Positions 21,845 to 34,574 of a DNA stretch of 64,000 bases are shown here, piece by piece. The position numbers and the translations under genes were made by a program. Source of the stretch: Chamaelirium japonicum (lineage: Eukaryota; Streptophyta; Magnoliopsida; Liliales; Melanthiaceae); assembly GCA_947650365.1 (NCBI GenBank), contig OX393557.1:31658851-31722850 (forward strand). The letters run 5' to 3'. The notes beneath the pieces were generated by a model that saw nothing but the letters and a program-made list of their open reading frames with translations, was not told the origin of the DNA and did not search any database. Position 1 is the stretch's first letter, and each line of letters begins with the position of its first letter.

Positions 21845-22917
21845 AAGGGTTCTTAGGGAAGATTTGGAAGTATGTTCAATTACTTCGGGGTCTGAGAGGG
21901 TGGGGTGGGGGTACTGACAGTGATTTGCCTCATTGGAGGGGTGCTTTGATGTGGTCTCTAAGAGTACCTCCTAAGGTTCAGGTTTTCCTATGGAAGCTTC
22001 TCCATGGGGCCCTGCTAACCGCGACCTTGCTATGTTCAAGGGTCGGGTGGGGTTTTGGTTGTTGCCCGTGGTGTGGGGTTCTAGAAGAAGATATTGAACA
22101 TTTGTTCTGGAGCTGCCCGAGAGCGAGTAAGTTTTGGAAGGTACTCAGTGAACTTACGGGTATTCAAGGCAACATGGTTGAACTTTTGAATTCGATTTCG
22201 AAGGAGGAGAGTAGGCGATGTTCTCCTCTACCTTGCGACGTAGTGGCGGTTTCGTTATAGCAGATTAGGAAGGATAGATGTGCCAAAATCTTCTAAAATA
22301 CTAATGGTGATATTCATGACAGTGTGCGCCAAAGTACTGAGATGTGCTGCCAATACATACGTGGTATGAAGCAGGACCCTATATTGGGGGGATGGACTAG
22401 AGATATGGTGGAGGTGTTGTGGACGAATGGACCTTTTCACACCCAGGAGGAAGTAGCAAGTGGAGCGTGGGTTTTCGTGTCCACTGACGGGCAGATTCGA
22501 GAAGCGGTCGCAAAGAGGTGTTGGGTTTCTTCGCATTTGCCGCGGAATTGTGGGCGTTAAGGGAGGCTTTTGGGGCTCTAGTGTGACGTCGGAGCAGACA
22601 AGTGGTGATCCTTACGGATGCGGCGTGAGCTAGGGATGCATTAGTTTTGGGGAAAGGGATTACTGGAGAACATAGCCCTATACTTCTTGAGTGCATGCAG
22701 TTGTGGCAGGGCCTAGAGGGGGTGGCAGTGCATTGGGTTTCTCGCACTGCGAATAGCGCCGCAAACTAGTTGGCTAGGGAGGCTAGATTTTCTGCAGTCG
22801 AAGGTGAGTGGACCTCTTCTTTTCCTAATATTCTGTCGGCCCTTGTTCGTGAGGACCTAAAGGTCATAATGTAATGACCAACCAAGACTACCAAAAAAAA
22901 AGGGTTCTTAGGGAAGA
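21845..22917 (+). mobile_element. 5'-truncated LINE (zf-RVT and RNase H end) with 18-bp target duplication
   Basis: The element (21863-22899) is flanked by AAGGGTTCTTAGGGAAGA at 21845-21862 and 22900-22917 and ends in a poly-A run. At 21925-22260 the plus strand reads a zf-RVT domain (FLWKLLHGALLT, then CPWCGVLEEDIEHLFWSC, with the Cys/His spacing kept). A degraded RNase H follows, with HWVSRTANSAAN at about 22730-22770. Stops interrupt the frame (for example at 22258), so it is dead. It lacks endonuclease and RT, as expected from 5' truncation. Confidence 0.92.
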
Positions 22918-23590
22918 GGAACGCAAGAAAGGGTTAGGGCTTTGAACTAGCTTTTTTTGCACATTTCACCTGGTAGTCATGGATATCCTCTTTTATCTAC
23001 AAGAGAAAAAAATATGGTCATGCACGTTTGAAGCTAACCAATCTGCCACATCATGATCGATTGGCTCCTTACAGGTGGTTGTTGAGCTAGGATAAAGATT
23101 ATGATCCGTCCTAATTGGGAGCTTATATGATACTTCTTTTTCTGAATGATGATGATCAATGATCTTCGGGATTCTTAATGTGGGTATGGATCTTTTCTTG
23201 CCTTGTTTGGGATAAGCATGATTCTTCCATCTTTGGGCGTAGTTTCATGAGTCTGTGGAATAGCAATTTATTGTGCCTTAATCTACTTTGTGGCCTAAAC
23301 CGCCTCGCGATCTATAAAGGCATTACGCCTTAGCTAGGATGGTTGCTGTGAAGTGTAACATGGCAGCAACGAACTAGAAAAGGATGGTCGCATCCGTCTT
23401 GAGGATGTCCAACTCAAATCTCGCCTATAGGTCAGATGCTCCTCAAGTCGAAATTCAGTTTAAATCGAATCTAGAAAGCTCTCAATGGGATCCACGGTTG
23501 TGCCTTGGAACCTACTCCAAGTCGACCAAAGGGCACACTTTGAAGGGTTGTAGTTGTCCTGACTTAAAGTCGGTCATATATTTAAGAGTG
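22918..23590. other. Intergenic, nothing recognised
   Basis: A 69-residue frame at 23384-23593 has no recognisable motif and runs into the LTR start at 23591. No gene is supported. Confidence 0.4.
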
Positions 23591-24947
23591 TGATGCAGAA
23601 AAGTTAATTGTTGTTTTTAACTATGCATGGAAATTGATGTAGCTGATCTGAAAAATAATTAGTTTATTTTGTTGCTCATTTTATTATGAACAACTTTCGT
23701 TCTTGTTTTATGTCAATCGAATATGTGGATCAAAAGTTATGATCATTTCTATTGTAGGCTAACTCCGGTGCGAGAGTTGTGTTCGCATCAACTTTGTAAC
23801 TGGTTAATTAATAAAAGAAATAGGAATCGTCGGATGGGTCTCAACAAGGGATGAGATTTAAAGGACATTAAGTCACAATCAAGAGATGGGATCAAACGAT
23901 TTATAGAAGGATGAACCAGATATATCAACGAGGCCCAAGGGAGATCAAAACCCTAGCACCGCACCTTTCCCTCTCCTAGCTGTACAAGGCACGGACGACC
24001 TCTCCTCAGGGCCGCGAGTGCTCTTCCACCTCCCGTCTCTTCTTCTTTCTTCTTTTTACCTTTTTGCACCTTCTATTTCTGAGAGCATCTCATGGCTTCG
24101 CTTGCTTGATCTAATGGCTCCTATACATCCCTTATGAACCCTAATCTTATTAAAATGGATGCTTGAGAAAGTATTTTTTATATCTGAATTTTGATGAAAT
24201 AAATCGGGGCCCCTATTTTCCTCAAGTGTTCTTCGTTAGATCGCGGGATCGAGAAAACCTTCTTCGACGAATCTTCCTCGCATCATTGTCTTTTCTTCTT
24301 GATCAATGACTTCGATCTCCCTGCCCGACTTCATCGTGTTTCTAGCGAACGATTGCCGCTAGAAGACTTCTACCTCATAGATCATCAACAACTTGGCTTC
24401 GGATCTCTCTTCTCGGTCAAACTCATCCCTCCGCCACTTCATCTCAAGTATCGGACATTCCACGCACAGTCGGGCTTCGCCAAGTTATTTTTTAGGCTTC
24501 ATTTATCAGATATCTTCAATCCCAAGGTAACCATAGGAATAGATCTCAATTTTCTTAACCCTACGACCACTTTATTACTTTTTATTAGATTTTCTACTTA
24601 TTGCTCTTTTATCGCAGCAGTTTTATTTTGGCCTATAAACCATCCCAATTGCATAAAAAGTTAAATCCATTCATTAGGGGTCGTATCCAACGTTTATGCC
24701 TATGTTTTGATCATCTTTTGTTAATTCAGCATGTTTAAATATCAAATCTGATCTAAATTTAATGATAGCAATAACATAAATATTATTCATATGATCTTTG
24801 AATAGCTAGACTTGCTTGTATTCATTTGAGGCTTGTTTGGTTACTAATTTATAAAATTCTACACTTATAACTTTGTTAAGAATATTATTAAATCTCTTTT
24901 TAATCTTTCATTTGGATCCATTTATTAATTTAGTAAACACGATATCA
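23591..24947 (+). repeat. Chain LTR copy 1
   Basis: Starts TGATGCAGAAAAG, ends GATATCA, then a 3-base gap and the TGATATCAGAGC primer-site-like word at 24951. Confidence 0.75.
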
Positions 24948-26503
24948 AGTTGATATCAGAGCACAACGTCTTTGTGTTCCTATATATAGACCGATCAAAT
25001 ACACATTTGCATGCTTGCTGATTGTCTTTTATTTTTAGTTTTGCGTGTTTGAATATCTTGTGATTGTTCTATTTGCATAATCTTTACACCACCATATGTA
25101 GACACAACATCGCATCGTATTGAAGCATCATTGTCAAGTTATTGCCATGACTTACTGAGTGAACTATTTGAATTTAGTTCAGTTCTGGTCTTCTTTAGTT
25201 GGTGGTACTCTCTATCATATTTTAAGGACAACCCATCTTACGGTCATGGCTATGGCTGGCATGTTTCATACCAAACATAAGGGTATTTCTTTACTTACAA
25301 AGAGATTAAATTCTTTCGTTTTGTATTTTCACTGACGTCCATTAGGTATAAAGATTGTGCAATCCAAATCAAAAAGAAAACTAGTAAGTTAAACCTCCCA
25401 TATCGACCCTTCATCCAATGGTTCCTCCATGAACCTGAAGGATGGACACGTCAATCAAAGTTTGCAACTGTGATAAACGTGATGAATGATATTGAACATG
25501 AGATGGGGATTAAAAAGCGACGTAGGAAAGAGAAGATGGTTAGGCAAAAGAAAGATAAGCTAGAGGCTATCCTGGGTCAACAAGTCAAGGCATCAATAGA
25601 AACTTCTTCTGAACCTTCTAAAGAGCCTTCACCAGATAGTGACGTAAAATATTGTAATCATGAATGCCACGATGATAAGGAGGAATTATCAAATGTTGAT
25701 CTTATAGAAATTGACTTGGCTCTAAAGCCACATGAATCAAGTTACTTACCTTTCATATCCTTCCAGAGTTAAAGTGACCTTTTTGTCAGCCCTTAAGTAT
25801 TCTGACAATCTTTCCAAATAAATATCTGAGACTTAACAATGAGTTGCATTCATTCTGAATCATATTGCATGCGCATCTTATTTAGAGTCTATAGGTTATC
25901 AATGTATACATAAAAAACATCACATCAAGCATGAGAAAGAGTCTTTTGACTTTGAATGCCAATACTATAAATACATTGCAGATAATATAAATAAAAAATT
26001 TACTTATAATGCTAATATGTCTTGTGTTTTAATAATCTTTTAATCAACGCTTGAATTAACCCATGCTGAAATTAGTTGCATCACGCTGCAATATAATTGT
26101 TTCTTTGATAAGCAACCACGACTTATAACCATATCTATGACTTTTTCTTGTTGCACAAACCGATGACCTGCAACATATCTAGCACCCACATAAACCTTGT
26201 GTCTTACTACATTGGCATAGATGTTTATCTGTTTTCTAACTTAGTACATAAAACATCCATGGTAGTATGCAGACTATTTGAGCAAGTTTCCGGGACACTT
26301 CGGTTGCTGTACTGGCGATATCAGATACTTCGGTGGAGGTGACTACACACTCGACTTCCTGGCATTTCCCACTATAGTGCATTGTTAAAGCAGCACCGGG
26401 GATGCTAGAAATGACAATTACCTCCTAGCAAGGCTCCTACTGGTGGTTCTCGGCTTTTAACTCCTACTCAACGGGAGTTAAATTTTTCATAGCCGGGGAG
26501 ATT
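24948..26503 (+). other. Chain internal segment 1
   Basis: The first half (to about 25730) is unlike the other internal segment and includes a Lys/Glu-rich 100-residue frame (25470-25772) with no known domain. The second half (25730-26503) matches 30460-31238 and ends at the AGCCGGGGAG purine tract. Confidence 0.55.
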
Positions 26504-27270
26504 TGATGCATGTAGAAAAATTGATTTTTTTTTTCAGTTGTGCACAAAAATTGATACAACCGATCAAAAAAATGGTTAGTTCATTTAATTGCTTTTTTTT
26601 ATTCTGAACAAATTTTGTTCTTGTTTCATATCGATCGAATGCATGCATCAAAAGTTATGATCATTTCTATTTTAGGCTAACTCAAATGCGAGAATTGTAT
26701 TTGCATCAAATTTGCTATGTGGCTAATTAATAAAAGAAATAGGCATCGTCGGATGGGTATCATCAAGGGATGAGACCAAAAGGACTTTAAGTCGCAATCA
26801 AGGGATGGGATCATATGATTTATGGGCTGATGGAGCGGATGCATCGAACGAGGCTCGAGGAAGATCAAAACCCTAGTCGTCGCCTATTTTCACTCTTTTA
26901 ACCGTATAAGACACGGGCGACCTCTCCTTGGGCCGCAAACACTCTTTCGCCTCTCGTCTCTTCTTCTTTCTTCTTTCTTCTTTTTCCCTTTTTGCCCCTT
27001 CTATTTCTGTGAGTATCTCGCGGCTCTACTTGTTAGATTCAACGATTCCTATGCATCTCCTATGAAACCCTAATCTTATTAAAATGAATATTTGAGAAAG
27101 TATTTTTAGATCTGAATTTTGATGAAATAAATCCCTATTTTTCTCGAGTGTTCTTCGCGAGATCAAGAAAACCTTCTTCGACGAATCTTCCTCGCATCTT
27201 TGTCTCTTCTTCATGACTAATGGTTTTTATCTTTCCGCACGACTTCATCTTGTTTCTAGCGAATGATCGC

Positions 27271-29194
27271 TGTAGACACACAAATTGTGTCTAACCCGAA
27301 CCCGACTTGCATGCACTAATTCGGATGCAAACCCGACATACACTCGGGCCCGGACCCGACTTGCATGCAACAATGCGAATGCAAACCCGACACGCACTCT
27401 GACCCGGACCCGAACTCGATTCGCGTGCTCCGACTCACAAGGGGACACCGGACCCGACCCGCACCTAACGAGAGGCCGGGTGGGCCCATCCCCAAGTGGG
27501 GCCCACCCGGTCCCACTCTTGAAACCCGAGCCCCCTACCCACGGGTAGGGGGTGGCCGGCCATGCAAGGAAAAGAAAGAAAAAAAAGGGGAAAGGAAGAA
27601 AAGGAAAGAAAAGAAAGAAAGAAAAGAAAGACCGTCATGCGTGGGGGGAGGTTGCGTATGACGTCTACTTATGCATGGATCTGTGTCGATCCCTCGATCC
27701 GACGGACAAGAAGAAGGGCCGGGTCGCCATCGATTTCATATGCAAGATTCAGCCATAGTTACCCCACCAGAAAAGGAAAGCAAATAAAAATTTATTTCTC
27801 TCTTCAATTGAAGAATAAATCTTGGGTAATTATGGGGGAGATATTAAAGGGATCTAAAATTAAACTTCCCATATCTCTCCCCTCCCCCCTTCGCCTATAA
27901 ATAGAAGGGGAGGGGGAAGGCTCAAGAGGTCGAAAAAGTCGCAAGCTGAAAACAAAGCGAGGAAGCTTTGCAAAAAAGGAAACGCGCTCTTCATCGACCC
28001 AAGGCTTCACGAGGCACGGGCAAGCCTATCCCTTCGGGACCGGCTTAGTCCATTGAAAGCCCTCATCAACGTGAAGACCCTTGCACAAGAAGATCAAGCC
28101 TTCGACTCTGTGCACGAAGAAGAAAGCTCAGAGAAGAAGAACCCTTCGACTCCGAAGACGCCAGAAGCAAAGGCCGGAGAAGAAGATCAAAGCGGCACCA
28201 CCCTGTCATCTCCAACAAGACTTCGACTCCGATCAAGCCCAAAGGCCCAGATAAGAAGACCGAAGCGTCATCACCCATCGCCTTCGACAAACGTCCACTC
28301 CATCCACGAAGAAGAAAGTTTGGAGAGGAATACCCGAAGCGTCGCTACACCCGTCGTCTTCAAAGCAAATCCGACGCTACAACCGTCGCACGGAGATCGG
28401 TGCCACCTCCGTCGTCTTCAATGGAACCCTTCGAATTCGATCACGCCAAAGAAGCTCAGAGAAGAAGAAAAGTCTAGCCGACACCTAAATCGTCGTGAAA
28501 GCTAGAAGCGTTGAAGAAGTAGCCACCGTTGTTCGAGAAGAAGATCGAGTCGATGCCGAAGCCAAAGCCCACGCAAGAAGCCAAAGCAAGAGCCCCGGTA
28601 AATCCCACGCCAAATCCAAGCGACTATGCCGGTCACGAGCAAAAGCACCACACGTTCTAGCCGATACGACACGAAGTCCGAAGAATAAAAGCATCACAAG
28701 TCTCCCCCTTGTCTACGTCCAAGCGCAAGCGCCAAAGCAAAGCAAAAGCCAGAGCCACACCAAAGCCAAGCCAAAGCCGAAAGCCAAAGCTAAAGCCGAT
28801 GCCAAAAGCACAATCGACGCCACGAACCGACGATCAAGGAAGCCGAGATCAAGCAAGGATCGAGGAAGACACGAAGATCGAGGAACGAAGCCAAAAACCC
28901 TCTAGCTGAGAAAGCACGAAGCACGGAAGGGACAAAAGCGACGGCAGATACTCCTTAGCCTCTCAAAAACCCTCACCCTGTAAAGACCTCTGTCCTGGGC
29001 AACCCCTTCAGAGCTCTCGCACGAATATCACGTGGAGACGCGGATCAAAGGGACCCTCCAAAGGATCTCTCCTACAATCTCCTGATCAATATTCGCCGCA
29101 CCCAGACTCGTCACACCCGAGTCCCCGGGTCCCGACACTCTGTAATCTCGTGTGTTCGCAATAAAGACGACCCGAATCTTTTTCTGCGCATACA
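27271..29194 (+). repeat. Solo LTR of a Tat-type gypsy element, with ATCGC duplication
   Basis: It begins TGTAGACACACAAATTG and ends GCGCATACA, collinear with the 3' LTR at 12039-14922: the same CCCGACACGC words, GA tract (27560-27630), TATA box (27895) and AATAAA (about 29160). The target duplication ATCGC lies at 27266-27270 and 29195-29199. No internal region is left, so it formed by LTR-LTR recombination. It holds one copy of the unit that is repeated 12 times in the other LTR. Sequence differences point to an older insertion or another subfamily. Confidence 0.93.
27895..27904 (+). promoter_or_regulatory. TATA box of the solo LTR
   Basis: CTATAAATAG at the position matching 12736 in the other LTR. 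Confidence 0.65.
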
Positions 29195-29785
29195 ATCGCC
29201 ACTAGAAGGATTCTACCTAGTAGATCATTATTAACTTGGCTTTGAATCTTTCTCTTCTCAGTCACACTCATCCCTTCGCCACTTCATCTCAAGCATCGGA
29301 TGATCCTTGCACAATCGGGCTTCACCTTAAGGTATTTATTGGGCTACATTCACCATGTATCTTCTATCCCAAGGTAACCATAGGTTTTTTGAACCTATGG
29401 CCACTTTATTGTTCTTTATTAGGATTTTTTGCTTGCTGTCTTTTCATTGCAGCAGTCCTATTTTGACATAAAAACCATCTCGGTTGTATAAAAAGTTAGA
29501 TCCATCCATTAGGAGACTTATCTGATGTTTATGCTTATGTTTTGATTATATTTTTGTTAATTTTAGCATGTTTAAATATCAAATCTGATCTGAAATTGAA
29601 TGTTAGCAAAGCCATAAATACTATTTGTGTGATCTTTAAGTAGCTAGACTTATTTGTATTCATTGGAGGCTTGTTTAGCTACTAATTTATAAAATTCTGC
29701 ACTTATAACATTGTTGAGAACATTGATAAAAATCTCTTTAATCTTTTATTTTTATGCATTCATTAATTTATCAAACTCGTCTGCA

Positions 29786-31238
29786 TTAGTGTGCCTCTTG
29801 CACTTCACCGTGGGAGCAACTAGTTAGGTGTCTACTTTTGCTAGCACTCAATCTATCATTTGACGACATGTCTGAGTAGGATAGGTGCATCTTTTACCAC
29901 CCATAATATTATTCTTTTATTTCATTAAATATGTCTAAGGATCCACTAGTATTTTTTTTTTTCTGTTATTTTGCTAGCTATTGATTCTTTTGGTTTATCT
30001 TGTTATTTGTTCTAGTTGACTACAGTCAAAGGAATTCGCAAAGGTATTAATCACTTATTGAATTCAATATGTATCCAAATTACCATTTCACATGCCCAAG
30101 GTGTGAAATAAAAAAAAATTATTAAATGATTATGATATTATTCAATTTTGCTTTGTGATTTTGTAGACATTCTAAGTTTTCGTAAACAATACTTTTTTTA
30201 TTGATTGGCTATGTGGTCAGAGGACAAATACTAGAGCATGAGATCAAAGATGTCTGGAGATCAAAACGGGGAAAGCAACATAACTGTTATTTTATTAAAT
30301 TTTCTAATCCCGTGAACATGACATCAACGGCCAAGATTCGCACGCACAAGTAAATAGTAGCAGTCTCGATAGAAAATTCAATCTACAGTCTCCATACCGG
30401 GAGTCGAACATGGAACCTCACCAACAAGGGATAGCAGAAGTACCACTCGGATAAGTGCCACATGAGTCAAGTTTCTTACCTTTTATATCCTTCTAGAGTC
30501 AAAGTGACCCTCTTGTCAGCTAGACATTAGACATTCCGATAAGCTTTCCAAATGAATATTCAAGGCTTAGCAATGAGTTGCATACATTCTGAATCATACT
30601 GCATGTGCATCTCATTTAAAGTCTATAGGTCTTCAATGCATACATGAAAAACATCGCATCCAGCATGAGAAAGAGACTTTTGATTTTGAATATCAGCAAT
30701 ATAAATACGTTGCAGATAATATAAATAAAAAATTCACTTATAATGCTTTTATGTCTTGTGTTTTAACAACCTTTCAATCAGTGCTTGAATTAAATCATGC
30801 TGAAATTAGTTACATCGCACTACAATATGGTTGTTTATTTAATAAGTAACCGCAACCTATAGCCATATCTGAGACCTTTTTATTTATCACGCAAGTCGAT
30901 GACCTGCAACACATCTAGCACCCGCATAAATCATGTGTCCTACTACCTTGTATAGATGTTAATCTATTTTCTAATGTAGTATATAAAATATCCATGATAA
31001 TATATAGACTATTTGTGCAGGTTCCCAGGACACTTCGGTTGCTGTATTGGCGATACCAAATACATATGCAGAGGTGGCTACATACTCGACTTCATGGCAT
31101 TCCCCACTATAGTGCATTGTTAGAGCAGTACCAAGGATGCTGGAGGGGACAATTACCTTATAGCAGGACTCCTATTGGTGGTTCTCGGCTTTTGACTCCT
31201 ACTCGACAGGAGTTGATTTTTTCACAACCGGGGAGAGT
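29786..31238 (+). other. Chain internal segment 2
   Basis: The first half matches 32596-33273 and includes a minus-strand SINE (30250-30459). The second half matches internal segment 1. No gag or pol is recognised. It ends at ACCGGGGAGAGT just before LTR copy 3. Confidence 0.6.
30250..30459 (-). mobile_element. tRNA-derived SINE (family 2), minus strand
   Basis: Read on the minus strand it starts GGCACTTATCCGAGTGG (A-box-like) and has GTTCGACTCCC (B box; plus-strand position 30399-30409). A second copy lies at about 33060-33273 in the third chain unit. Confidence 0.6.
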
Positions 31239-32595
31239 TGATGCATGCAAAAAAATAGATTTATTTTTTCAGCTGTGCATGAAAATCGATACAACCAATC
31301 AAAAAAATAATTAGTTCATTTAGTTACTCTTTTTATTCTAAACAACTCTCGTTCTCGTTTCATGTTGATCAAATACATGTATCAAAAGTTATGATTGTTT
31401 CTATTGTAGGCTAACTCAGATGCGAGAGTTGTGTTTGTACCAACTTTGCTAAGTGGCTAATTAATAAAAAAAATACGTATCGTCAGATTGGTCTTATCAA
31501 AAGATGAGATTAAAAGAATTTTAAGTCGCAATCAAGGGATGTGATCACACAATTTATCAAATGATGGACTAGATGCATAGAACGAGGCTCAAAGGAGATC
31601 AAAACTCTAGCCACTGCCCCATTCTCTCTCCTAGCCGTATAAGGCATGGACCTCCTTGGGCCGCAAGTGCTCTTCCGCCTCCCATCTCTTTTTCTTTTTT
31701 CTTTTTCCCTTTTTGCCCCTTGTATTTCTGTGAGCATTTCGTGGCTCCGCTTGCTTGATCCAACGACTCCTATGCATCTCCTATGAAACTCTAATCTTAT
31801 TAAAATGGATATTTGAGAAAGTATTTTCAGATCTGAATTTTCATGAAATAAATCCCTATTTTTCTCAGTGTTCTTTGCGGGATCGTATGATCGAGAAAAT
31901 ATTCTTCGATGAATCTTCCTTGCATCTTTGTCTCTTCTTCGTGATCAATGACTTCTATCTTCCCGCCCAACTTCATCTTGTTTCTAGCGAACGATTGCTG
32001 CTAGAAGACTTCCACCTCATAGATCATCATCATCTTGGCTTTGAATCTTTCTCTTCTCAGTCATACTCATTCCTCCGCCACTTCATCTCAAGTATCAGGC
32101 GTTCTTTGTATAGTCGGGCTTCGCCAAGGTTTTTTTTGGGCTATATTCACCGGGTATCTTCTATCCCAAAGTAACCATATGAATAAATTTCTATTTTTTG
32201 ACCCTACGGCCACTTCATTGCCCTTCATTAGGATTTTCTGCTTGATGTCCTTTCATTAGAGCAATCCTATTTTGGCATAAAAACCGTCCAGGTTGCATGA
32301 AAAATTAGATCCATCCATTGGGGGACTTATCCGACGTTTATGCCTATATTTTGATTATATTTTTGTTAATTTTAAAATATTTAAATATCAAATCTAATTT
32401 GAAATTGAATGTTAGTAAGGCCATAAATATTATTAGTGTGATCTTTGAGTAGCTAGGCTTATTTGTATTCATTGGAGGCTTGGTTAGCTACAAATTTATA
32501 AAATTCTACACTTATAATATTGTTGAGAATATTGATTAAAACTCTCTTTAATCTTTCATTTGAATGCATTCATTAATTTAGCAAGCTCATCTGCA
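31239..32595 (+). repeat. Chain LTR copy 3
   Basis: Starts TGATGCATGC after the GGGAGAGT purine tract and ends CATCTGCA. It is 1357 bp, the same as copy 1. Confidence 0.75.
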
Positions 32596-33059
32596 TTAGT
32601 GTTCCTCTTGCACTTCACCATGAGAGTAGCTTGTTAGGTGTCTACTTTTGCTAGCACCACGTGTCAGTCTATCATTTGACTATATGTACGACTAGGATAG
32701 GTGCATCTTTTACCACTCATGATATTATTTTTTTTATTTTATTAAATATGTCTAAGGATCGACTAGCAATTTTTTTCTGTTATTTTTCTAGCTATTGATT
32801 CTTTTGGTGTATCTTGTTATTTGTTCTAGTTGACTACAATTAGATGAATTCACAAAGATATTCATCACTTCTTGAATCCAATATGTATCCAAATTACCAT
32901 TTCACTTGCCCGAGGTATGAAATGGAAAAGAATTATTAAATGATTATGATATTATTCAATTATGTTTTGTGATTTTGTAGACATTCTAAGTTTCCATAAA
33001 CAATACCTTTTTTTATGGATCGATTAGGTGGTTAGATGATAGGTACTTGAGCATGAGAT

Positions 33060-33273
33060 CAAAGATGTCTGGAGATCAAAACGGGGAAGGCAACATAACT
33101 GCTATTTTATTAAATTTATAATCCCGTGAACATGACATTAACGGCCAGGATTTGCACGCGCAAGCAAATAGTAGCAGGCTTGACGGAAATTCGCTCCACA
33201 GTCTCTCCATACCGGAAATCGAACATGGAACCTCACCTACAAGGGATAGCAGATGTACAACTCGGACAAGTGC
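33060..33273 (-). mobile_element. Second copy of SINE family 2, minus strand
   Basis: Collinear with 30250-30459. It was carried by the duplication of the chain unit; homology to the chain stops right after it. Confidence 0.55.
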
Positions 33274-33820
33274 CCATTAGTCTGTAAACAATACATGGAT
33301 CTATCATATTACATAGCAAACTAATGTGATTGAATTCTATTACTAAACTATCTTATTTCAATGGAGGATGATAAATAAACCATGAATAGTGCAAGTAAAA
33401 AGCTTCATTATAAATGAAAATAAATTAGTACAAGCTTTCATGAATACTTCCCAAAACATTTTTAGTACGTCATGTTCTTCAAAAATATATTTTGTATATC
33501 ATAACACTATTACTTGCTTCGTACATATAGAATTTTCTAACATGATATCAACTCAGACTTATTCATCGTTTGGTTGAGCAAAATCTTCCTTAAATAAGTA
33601 TCCTCATCAGTTATATTTGAAAAATCAGTTGGCAAGATATTTAGGCCAATAGGAAAGAATTTTACATGAGAATAATATTTTATTTTTAATAATTAAAATT
33701 GGTATAAAATGCATAAAAAAGAATTGAAAGTCAATTCATTTGAGAGAAAATAATAAATAACTAATGGCATGTTAATAATGCGAATATGATGAATGCAAAT
33801 ACAGTGTTGTTTCAGGACTC
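33274..33820. other. AT-rich intergenic, nothing recognised
   Basis: AT-rich sequence with short poly-A/T runs. No frame with a known motif. Confidence 0.4.
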
Positions 33821-34530
33821 CCTACATCTCAGCTAGTGGTTGACTATAATAGTTGTTCTTTTGTGACTCTTGTGGGGGAGGATTACGGCCGTCGTACGGT
33901 CCTCCTCCAACAGTCAATTGAAGGTTTAACCCTTCAGGATGTGGCGCGTTATGAAGCGTTGAGTTGTCACTTGCTGAGCTGTCACTCAAGTACTGTAAAG
34001 TATATATATAGAGAGAGAAATAGGTAAAGAAAGTTGACACAGTATATGGTAATGAAGTTCGGCCGAAGCCTATATCTCCGTGCGGTAAGACGCAACTTTT
34101 GAATTCCCTATCTCTGGGTAAAAATAGAGCTACTCTCGACAAGCCGAATAGTGCTTATACAAGTAGACAGAGGATGGTGTAGGCTTAAGAGTCTGAAAAC
34201 CAGAAGGCTCGAGGAGCTCTGAAAAACAGAAAGTGGGAATCTGGTCTGGAATTCAGGATCCTGGATTATTTACAAGGTTGGCTATTTATAGGGGTTTGGT
34301 TTATAGAGAATATTTTAGGAATATTCCCAGGTATATCCGGTAAATACCCAGGAGGGGATTTACCAGATCCCAAACAATGTATATAGGCCCCAGGTAGGGT
34401 TACGGGTCCCACAGTCATCTTCATGGACCCCAGGCAAGGCTGCGGGTCCCACTGTCATCTTCATGGACCCCAGGCAGGGTTGCGGGTCCTACTGTCAGGC
34501 GTTTAGCCAGATTTTGCACCCGCAACTCTA
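33821..34530 (-). repeat. Possible minus-strand LTR-like segment with a ~48-bp triplication
   Basis: On the minus strand there is a CCTATAAATAGCC TATA-like box (plus 34283-34295). At about 34386-34500 a unit containing CCCCAGGCAGGGTTGCGGGTCC with CATCTTCATGG is repeated three times. Ends and duplications were not found, so the LTR idea is weak. Confidence 0.35.
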
Positions 34531-34574
34531 ACCTATGGCAGCAACAATGGGTGGCCACATCATGGGCCATTCCT

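Larger units (their letters stand above)
26504..29785 (+). repeat. Chain LTR copy 2, split by a solo LTR
   Basis: It starts TGATGCATG and ends GTCTGCA. It is interrupted at 27270 by the solo gypsy LTR; the target word ATCGC is doubled. Copies 1 and 3 run without a break across the same point (near 24350 and 31995), which proves the empty-site state. Confidence 0.82.
23591..33273 (+). mobile_element. LTR-internal-LTR-internal-LTR chain of a non-coding LTR element
   Basis: Three LTR copies begin TGATGCA and end in CA: 23591-24947 (1357 bp), 26504-29785 (about 1353 bp after subtracting a nested solo LTR and its 5-bp duplication) and 31239-32595 (1357 bp). Each of the last two follows a CGGGGAGA polypurine-like tract; the first is followed by TGATATCAGAGC, close to a tRNA-Met primer site. 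The internal parts are about 1.5 kb and lack gag and pol. The near-equal LTR lengths support the boundaries. The copies differ at many positions, so the chain is old. Confidence 0.8.

Noticed and set aside
25470-25772. Lys/Glu-rich 100-residue frame in the chain internal segment
   Set aside because: No known domain, and the matching segment of the other unit does not keep it.
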